This document shows positions 53,501-58,676 of a stretch of 58,676 bases of DNA, piece by piece. The translations under genes and the position numbers were made by a program. Location of the stretch: IMG/VR virus record IMGVR_UViG_3300050343_000144, positions 1-58,676 of that record; one strand, 5' to 3'. Below the pieces are notes generated by a model. The model made no database searches, had not been told where the DNA came from, and was given only the letters and a program-made list of their open reading frames with translations. Within the stretch, counting starts at the first letter, position 1. Every line of letters begins with the position of its first letter. The stretch comes from a virus.

Positions 53501-55384
53501 GTAGAATCAAATAGGGTTTTAGATGCACTAGCAACTCCTAGTTTTACTATTGGAGAAAAAGTTACTTCAGTATCTGAAGAACAGTACAAAGAAACTTTAC
53601 GTTTTAGTGATATAACATATAGTGGAAACTATAACAAAGAGTCTAATATAAATAAGCTTAATGAATTTAATTTAGGGTTATCTAATTTTAAAACATTAGA
53701 AAGTTCTTATGGTCCTATTAGAAAATTACATTCAAGACAAACTGATATACTTACTTTACAGGAAGATAAAATATCTTACGTACTTGTAGGAAAAAATTTA
53801 CTTTCTGATGCTGCTGCTGGAGGAGCTATAACATCTGTTCCAGAGGTTTTAGGAACTCAGTTAGCTAGAATAGAAGAGTATGGTATAAGTAATAATCCTG
53901 AGAGTTTTACATCTTATGGTTATGACGTGTATTTTACAGATGCAAAAAGAAGCTCTGTAATAAACATTAGGGGTGGTGTAGGCGCAAAGTCAGATAAGCT
54001 TCAGGTAATATCTTCTTTAGGTATGCGTAGCTGGTTTAGAGATTTGTTTACAGAAAACTTTAATACACAAAAGCTAGGTGGTTATGACCCTTATATGAAT
54101 GAGTTTGTTTTAACAAATAACAATGAGCCTGTTCCTGTACCTCCTGTAGATAGAGATTGTGGATACGAACTTAGACAGAACAATTCAAGTGAGGCTGTGT
54201 CTTTTAATTTAGATTGTACTTCAACAATAGGTGATATTGCTTGTGTTTATAATTTTGATTCTGGAAGCGCAACACTTCTTGTAAATTATAATGGTGTTAG
54301 TGTTGTTAATCAAACAATTAGCGGTTCTGGAACTGTAACCTGGAATAAAGGTCAGTCTTTTCCAACTACTGCACAAGTTACTGTAACACCAACAGCAGCA
54401 ACTTATTCTTTACAAATAGGTTGTCCTCAAACAGAAAATTTAACAGTAAAAAGAATAGTAATAAATTCTTCAGGAGACGCTACTTTAACTTCAAGTGTAA
54501 GATATAAGTGGTCTGATGGAACTACAATAAGCCCTTATCAAAGTGACAATGTTATTTTAGAAGAGGATGGTGTTTCTTTGTTTGAGTCTCAAACTGGTCC
54601 TTCTTCATTTGGTACAATACCACCTGATGGAGCAACAGTTACTATGCAAAACAGACAGTTAAGCGGAGATACATTTCCGTTTGACCCATTGTCTGATAAG
54701 TTAAAGTATTTAGTTTCAAACACAAACTATGACGAGGCTGATGTAAATACATTAATACCTTTATTAAATACTGCAACACCAATTACCAATGTGGGTAGTA
54801 ATACTTATCAATCAAGCTTTACATATACTAACGCATCTAATGATGATTATTTATATTTGGTTTGGGATTATAGAGTAGCTACGCCAATTGAACTTTGTTA
54901 CAACGCTACAAGTTCTGAAGGGTCTTGTTGTGATTGTGGTACAGACGCTCCAGTTTGTCCAGATAGAACTTTAGTGTTTCAGGTATGTAATAGTAATTCA
55001 GCTAAAGACGATAACTTTGATGTTTACTTGAATAATAATTACATAGGGGCGTTAGACTTAAATGCTAACTCTCAAGTTGGTTCTGTATTTATTGCGACTA
55101 CAAATACTTCTGCAACAATTACAAGTTCAGATTTTGTATGTCCTTTAAACAATATGGTAACATACAGATTTGATCCTAACTTTGTAGTAGGTGGAGCAAA
55201 TACTTTAGAGCTTAGAAATACTCAAAACAATAACAATGGTAACTATGGTTCTATTGGTATGAGAAATTACCTTACAACGGGTAATAATTTATCTAGTCCT
55301 TGCGTAGTAACTGATTTAGTTTATTCAGGAGGTTCAGGTCAAAGTTTTACATTTAATTTTAGTTATGACGAATGTTGTCCATAA
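50561..55384 (+). CDS. Large tail protein (gp12/nozzle-like)
   Basis: 1607 residues. The first 110 (TRNFIKGRMNKSVDERLVPQ, GEYIDAQNCRLGSTENT, ENSLGNTRL, YWFVND) follow the standard pattern of podoviral tail-tube B/nozzle proteins. Later repeats of beta strands continue to about 1150; a segment near 1160-1220 (VYFTDAKRSSVINIRGGVG, MRSWFRDLF) also belongs to this family. The last 400 residues are immunoglobulin-like beta domains rich in cysteine (SSEGSCCDCGTDAPVCPDRT, ending NFSYDECCP), perhaps disulfide- or metal-stabilised. The frame is intact over 4.8 kb, unlike its neighbours. Confidence 0.75.
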   Translation: MPQFTRNFIKGRMNKSVDERLVPQGEYIDAQNCRLGSTENTEIGAVENSLGNTRLTTLTYEGQALSNEAKCIGAYEDGGNETMYWFVNDPANTNSSTGVVDMIVSYDTKNDSLFYHVISTSVLNFNDKKLITGVNLIDGLLFFTDNLNPPRKINVSRTYQYPISDVDQITEQDIGVIVAPPLFAPTLTPTQQGGGENYMKEIMISFAYRYQYEDNEYSAMSPFSPISFSPGPFQLNYSTYDNIGMENVYNSVIVKFNTGTKNVKGIDLLFKSTNFTTVNVIERFNKLDQGWLDNVEQTFQFTNQKIYTVLPEAQMIRLFDNVPRIAQAQTLMGNRLMYGNYVDGYDITNSDGQDVYLDYELDLITENLSSDQTSSVNSDFNYSINGSVNIINGTASYDISGYDLKAGAQIGIDFNLGHSQFSGASEYVDGTEPLNEFENTFLYNLQEDFANAHDLVTSPGFVAAISEFVAPSDSTCFPPFCTTGCASGTSITDLINCSVVPKTSWYKVGFGLSGTNQGMSIGSTPGSNTFSLTAQAIKYEKYDVSVSPAVPLGIFAYEYFTVLQSEFLYSLSSSKSSLHSDRDYEVGIVYEDDYGRASTALVDTNNTIYVPCDNSITKNTIKVTLNSYPPYWATKYKFVLKPSKDEYRTVYSNIFFQEEETGNVWFKLEGDNKTKVVLNENLKVKSDTNGPVLRCVSTKVLDYGSQVENWLCDRNSDGTLVDDTCGQPTGVYMQLRPSNFSAASPENAFINYGEKGCKGSYCAVRYDVSIPNPDTTGPTDEFIPYTIPAGSIVQIKLREQRYKRGSKCGSRQYLYDKTFTASQDYDSMYAFVEGDNIDLTNGQSAGSDSTINNINQPSTLYPYFTSLAGGGQSYYSFQTDASNGKMYLVGQNGTPQCNPPDKRNSYGNIEIVVQRATTLMVFETEAKDANTELYYENEQVFNISGGYHQSGTNDTDQDQTVSLPAVVNLTFSNCFTFGNGVESNRVLDALATPSFTIGEKVTSVSEEQYKETLRFSDITYSGNYNKESNINKLNEFNLGLSNFKTLESSYGPIRKLHSRQTDILTLQEDKISYVLVGKNLLSDAAAGGAITSVPEVLGTQLARIEEYGISNNPESFTSYGYDVYFTDAKRSSVINIRGGVGAKSDKLQVISSLGMRSWFRDLFTENFNTQKLGGYDPYMNEFVLTNNNEPVPVPPVDRDCGYELRQNNSSEAVSFNLDCTSTIGDIACVYNFDSGSATLLVNYNGVSVVNQTISGSGTVTWNKGQSFPTTAQVTVTPTAATYSLQIGCPQTENLTVKRIVINSSGDATLTSSVRYKWSDGTTISPYQSDNVILEEDGVSLFESQTGPSSFGTIPPDGATVTMQNRQLSGDTFPFDPLSDKLKYLVSNTNYDEADVNTLIPLLNTATPITNVGSNTYQSSFTYTNASNDDYLYLVWDYRVATPIELCYNATSSEGSCCDCGTDAPVCPDRTLVFQVCNSNSAKDDNFDVYLNNNYIGALDLNANSQVGSVFIATTNTSATITSSDFVCPLNNMVTYRFDPNFVVGGANTLELRNTQNNNNGNYGSIGMRNYLTTGNNLSSPCVVTDLVYSGGSGQSFTFNFSYDECCP

Positions 55385-55396
55385 ATAATAAATAAT

Positions 55397-56322
55397 ATGA
55401 GTTTAGTAAATAAATATATTGATTCTGTAAGTTTTCTAACTGCAACTGCGGTTTATGATGACGTGAACTTAACAGTAAAATCTGCTGATGGTTATTATCA
55501 ATCTGGTGGTCAATACAGACAACAGGTTTCTGGAGCTTTATTAAGTTCTAGTGTATGTTCTGATTGTTTTACTTTTGATTCTTTAGATTATGCAGCTAGT
55601 AGTTCTAGTGACTTATGCTGTTTAACACAAACACCATCGCAATATTATTATCCTACTGGATCTACTTTCGCAAATACTACAAATATTTATACGGATGTAA
55701 ACTTAACAAACGTTGCTCCAGATGGATTTTATAGTGAGCCAGGTGGTAGTCAATTTAGACAAATTAGTAGTAGTGTTCTTGGTTCTTTACAGACTTGTGC
55801 TACGTGCTATACATCTAGAACATTGGCTTTTAGTTCTGTTTCCGCAGTAGATGTATGTTGTAATTTACCATCAAGTAGTACGTACTACGTTGATTATGGT
55901 ACTACCTTACTTAACTACTAGTAGTGTATATTCAGACACTTCAGGAACAATTGCAGCTGATGGATTTTATAAAGAAACATCTGGTAATACATACAGAGAA
56001 ATGTCATCTAGTGTTTTAGCAGCTCAAAATCCTTGCTCACCTTGTGGTGGAACTAACTCTTGGAAAGCTCAAGATTGTAACAGTGGTTCTGTATACTATT
56101 ATTTAGATCAACAAGATGGTTATTTAAACAACAACTTAATTGTTTTGCAATATGGATATAGTGTTGGAGATGTTGTTTGGGTAAGACAATCTCCATCAGG
56201 AGCTGTTGCTTGTGCTACAATAATAAGCATATCTTCAACTCCTCCAAACTCTAAAATAGACGAGGGAGGTAATAGTGGAAACGGACCTTATAGTAACTTG
56301 TAGTTCTTGTTCAATACCTTAA
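55397..56322 (+). CDS. Cys-rich tail protein with three 79-residue repeats (frameshifted)
   Basis: About 309 residues. Three units of the form Y-x-D-x-x-x-x-x-x-x-DG-[FY]-Y-x-x-x-G-x-x-[FY]-R-x-x-S...L...C-x-x-C start near 55439, 55676 and 55914. The spacing is 237 and then 238 bases: the extra base is an inserted A near 55913 (false stop at 55921). Another indel near 56284-56290 hides the true end, IVTCSSCSIP-stop. The CxxC pairs after each repeat may bind zinc or form disulfides. Likely a tail tip or decorating protein matching the Cys-rich end of the 1607-residue protein. Confidence 0.6.
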
Positions 56323-56331
56323 AATAAAAAT

Positions 56332-57084
56332 ATGCCAAACTATACACTAACACACAGTCAAGACGTACAAGGATGGGCGTCATTCTATAGCTATTACCCT
56401 GATTTTATTATGGGTATGAATCAATACCTTTACACATTTAAAGGCGGTGATATGTATAGACATAACACAAACCCTACTAGAAATAACTACTACGGTGTTC
56501 AATATGATTCATCTATAACAAGTGTATTTAATGAGCAACCAATTCAAACAAAAGTTTTTAAAACCATAGAACTTAGAATCTGACTCTAGCTGGGATGCTA
56601 CATTTCAAACTGATTTACAAGCAAGGTAGTATAGCAAGTGGTTATTTTTCTTTAAAGGAAGGTTCTTATTTTAGTTTTATAAGATATAATCAAAATCAAG
56701 AAAACTTAAACCTTAGATCAACTCAAGGTGTTGGGTACTTGTGCAAATGTAACTGGTAGTGTTGCTGCCCCTCCCTTAGCTATTGAATTTAATTTCTCTG
56801 TTGACTCCATACTTAATATAGGCGCAACAGCTTATAAAATTGATTCTGGAGCTTTAGTTGAGTTAGGTCCTGTAACATCAATATCGGAAGACAGAAGGGT
56901 TGTTACGGTATTAAATCCTGTGAATAACGCATCTGCTGGAGACAACATTGTTTATCTTAAAGACCCAGTAGCAGAGTCTTTTGGTATGTTGGGGTATTAT
57001 TTAGAATTTACTTTAACAAACTCTGACACTACTGCAACAGAATTATTTTCTGTCAATAGTCAGGTCTTCAAAAGTTATCCATAG
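56332..57084 (+). CDS. Virion structural protein (frameshifted)
   Basis: About 250 residues after removing three extra bases (near 56572, 56622 and 56732). Collinear pieces: MPNYTLTHSQDVQGWASFYS, YLYTFKGGDMYRHNTNPTRN, QGSIASGYFSLKEGSYFSFI, then the intact end EFNFSVDSILNIGATAYKID and ELFSVNSQVFKSYP. The SQDVQGWxSFYSYxPD start followed by YTFKGGDxYxHN is a pattern I associate with tail/baseplate proteins of flavophages. Function inferred. Confidence 0.65.
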
Positions 57085-57090
57085 ATTTTG

Positions 57091-57098
57091 TATCTTTG
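57091..57098 (+). promoter_or_regulatory. Promoter-like -7 box TATCTTTG
   Basis: Perfect TAnnTTTG only 5 bases before the ATG at 57104; if used, the message would be leaderless or nearly so. May be chance. Confidence 0.3.
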
Positions 57099-57103
57099 CT
57101 CAA

Positions 57104-57516
57104 ATGGGATTTACAATAAAAAAATTAAGCTCAACTGATTACGATAGAAATTTTAGTAAATTGGTGGGCAGATTGGAGATGGGATGCTCCACCTAAAGAT
57201 TTTTTACCAGAAAATGGAATGGGTGGGTATATGGTTTATGATGGAGAAATTCCTGTTTGCGCAGGTTTTGTTTATGTTACCAACTCCAAGGTAGGATGGT
57301 GTGACTGGATTATCTCTAACTTTAACTATAAGGATAAGGTTAAAAGAAAAGAAGGTCTTAAAAAGCTTATAAGCTCTTTAACAGATGGTGTTAAAGAAAA
57401 GTAAATGTAAATATGCTTACGCATTAATTAAGTCGGACAGTCTTATAAAAGTATATAAAGAAGAAGGTTACTTGGAGGCTGGTCAATATAACAAAGAAAT
57501 GATTAAAATATTATAA
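57104..57516 (+). CDS. GNAT-like acetyltransferase (frameshifted)
   Basis: About 137 residues once indels near 57147 and 57396 are corrected; an intact piece is open at 57219-57404. MGFTIKKLSSTDYD, VNWWADWRWDAPPKDFLPEN, VYDGEIPVCAGFVYVTNSKV and CKYAYALIKSDSLIKVYKEE-GY are the usual GNAT pattern (acetyl-CoA-binding strand-helix, Y-x-x-x-G[YF] near the end). GNATs of this small kind occur among phage structural genes; the substrate is unknown. Confidence 0.6.
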
Positions 57517-57517
57517 T

Positions 57518-58354
57518 ATGGCAGCAGTAACATCAGCGGTTTTATCGGTAGGGTCAATGGCTTACAAAGGTTTTTCGGCTATTGACGCTGCAAAGAGCCA
57601 GAGTAGAGAAGCAGGTAGACTGGAGGAGGAAGCTCTGGAACTAGAAAGACAAGCTCTTGCAGATTTAGAACAAAACAGATTAGAGGCTGTTCAAGTACCT
57701 ATGCAAATATTTGACACCGCTAACGAATTACAAACGCTAGATGGATCTACAATATTAGAAGCAGCCGCTGAAGGAGATCAAAGAGGGGTAGCTGCTACAG
57801 CAGGTAAAATAAAAGCTACACAAGACTCAGCGAGAACAGAGGCGAGAGACACTATGGCTAAAATCCAAATGGATTTAGATTTACAAACCGCTAAAGAAGG
57901 TAACAGAAAAGGCGAATTAGTCTCTGGAATGAAAGACACAAGAGCTATAGAGAAATCACTTGAGGCAGATGCAATGGAAGCAAATGCAAATGCTCTATCA
58001 GTATCAGGAACACAAGATTTAGTTGGTGCAGGTGTACAAGCTTTTAGTGCTTTAACTCCTGTTTTTAAATCAAAAAAAGGAGACGCTACTAAGCAGCTTA
58101 CGAAAGACGATGCTAAAGATAAAACAATAATTGAAGATGGTCAGCTTAGATCCCAAGACAATGAAACAGATCCAAAAACTGGGTTTGGAAAATTTTTGAG
58201 TTCTTTAGGAGGTGTAGGTAAAAATATAGTAGGTGCCGTATCTAATTTCACTGGTATTGGAGATGGTAAAGATTTTAATGAATCTCAATTAGCTGAATTG
58301 TCTAAAAGTCTAGGTATACCGCTAGAAGAACTTATTGCTAAACTAAAAAAATAA
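57518..58354 (+). CDS. Internal virion protein (gp14-like)
   Basis: 278 residues. A small N-terminal hydrophobic/glycine part (VLSVGSMAYKGFSAIDA) leads to a long coiled coil (residues 25-155; EEALELERQALADLEQNRLE) and a lysine-rich, glycine-ended tail. This layout is like the gp14 core proteins of T7-type phages, which form the first part of the ejection channel. Followed after one base by another gene, as in gp14-gp15 order. Confidence 0.65.
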   Translation: MAAVTSAVLSVGSMAYKGFSAIDAAKSQSREAGRLEEEALELERQALADLEQNRLEAVQVPMQIFDTANELQTLDGSTILEAAAEGDQRGVAATAGKIKATQDSARTEARDTMAKIQMDLDLQTAKEGNRKGELVSGMKDTRAIEKSLEADAMEANANALSVSGTQDLVGAGVQAFSALTPVFKSKKGDATKQLTKDDAKDKTIIEDGQLRSQDNETDPKTGFGKFLSSLGGVGKNIVGAVSNFTGIGDGKDFNESQLAELSKSLGIPLEELIAKLKK

Positions 58355-58355
58355 T

Positions 58356-58676
58356 ATGGCGGATAGATTAGATATTGCAAAATTAAAACTAGAGAAAGGT
58401 TTATTAAGCGATAAAGGAGTACCGAGTCAAGATTTAGCTACAGGTCTTCAAGGACTTTTTAGTGGTATTGATGCTGACGTACAAGCTAAAAGAGAAACTC
58501 GTCAAAAGTTTAAAGAAGAAAGCGCTTCAGATATAAGAGACCTCAGATCTTTAAGAGCAGAGGCAGAAGCAGCTGGAGCTACAAAAGATAAAAGTTCTTC
58601 AGGACAAGATATTAAGTTAGGTGATATACCAACTAGTACTACAATAGCTAACTGGACTCTTAGTCAATTAGATGGA
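58356..58676 (+). CDS. Internal virion protein, 3' end outside window
   Basis: 107 residues visible, open to the right edge. Helical and charged (MADRLDIAKLKLEKGLLSDK, QAKRETRQKFKEESASDIRD). By order it would be the second internal/ejection protein (gp15-like) or the N-terminus of the giant protein entering at the left edge. Not joined directly to that frame: a direct join puts the left-edge gene two bases out of register. Confidence 0.6.
   Translation, partial: MADRLDIAKLKLEKGLLSDKGVPSQDLATGLQGLFSGIDADVQAKRETRQKFKEESASDIRDLRSLRAEAEAAGATKDKSSSGQDIKLGDIPTSTTIANWTLSQLDG

Noticed and set aside
1-58676. Window as a complete circular genome
   Set aside because: A direct join of 58676 to 1 puts the right-edge gene and the left-edge gene two bases out of frame and leads to a stop within about 12 codons. 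One more indel could explain it, but this cannot be shown.
1-58676. Lysogeny genes or attachment sites
   Set aside because: No integrase, excisionase or CI-like repressor; the tRNA-like element has no adjacent integrase or flanking duplication.

Overview
The window is a stretch of an AT-rich, podovirus-like tailed-phage genome that most probably infects a marine member of the Bacteroidota (Flavobacteriia). Four things point there. Perfect Bacteroidota -7 boxes (TAnnTTTG) stand 22-30 bases ahead of many start codons, with A-rich leaders and few Shine-Dalgarno sites. The primase has a BT4734/VirE-N type N-terminal domain, which is typical of Bacteroidota elements. The tail fibres are NVGIGT-repeat, LamG and S74 proteins of the kind seen in flavophages. 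The head-to-ejection gene order is podovirus-like. No integrase, repressor of lysogeny, RNA polymerase or DNA polymerase is visible.

Layout. Two transcription blocks diverge from a 559-base control region at 19613-20171, which carries 11-bp-phased iterons, a G-rich double repeat and divergent promoters. It is a plausible replication origin. Leftward (19612 to 5458) is the early/replication block. It begins with many small unknown proteins, a tRNA-like element, an RlpA-like secreted protein and a DnaA-domain-IV-like protein. It continues with a recombination set (Sak-like annealing protein, RecE-like exonuclease, SSB), a primase-helicase, an SF2 helicase with nuclease-like partners (including a VRR-NUC protein), a second DnaA-IV-like protein and an HNH endonuclease. 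Rightward (20172 to 58676, and again 1 to 5466) is the late block: GroEL-GroES, small basic/Cys-rich proteins, the lysis genes (holin-like, amidase, 3TM holin), a large tail-fibre locus, and a protein with two GroES-like barrels. After these come terminase, portal, scaffold, capsid, head-tail and tail-tube-like proteins, Cys-rich tail repeats, a GNAT protein and internal/ejection proteins.

The phage seems to carry its own folding machinery (GroEL, GroES and a possible tandem GroES-like protein) for its many large structural proteins, and to borrow the host polymerase for replication, perhaps loaded through its DnaA-IV-like proteins and primase-helicase.

Caution on quality: terminase, portal, capsid and some tail genes are broken by many one-base indels, mostly in or next to short homopolymers. 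The pieces are collinear and the protein sequence between breaks is undecayed, so these look like sequencing errors. I annotate them as single reconstructed genes. An isolated extra A also makes two LamG genes look like one fused gene. Both window ends cut through genes.
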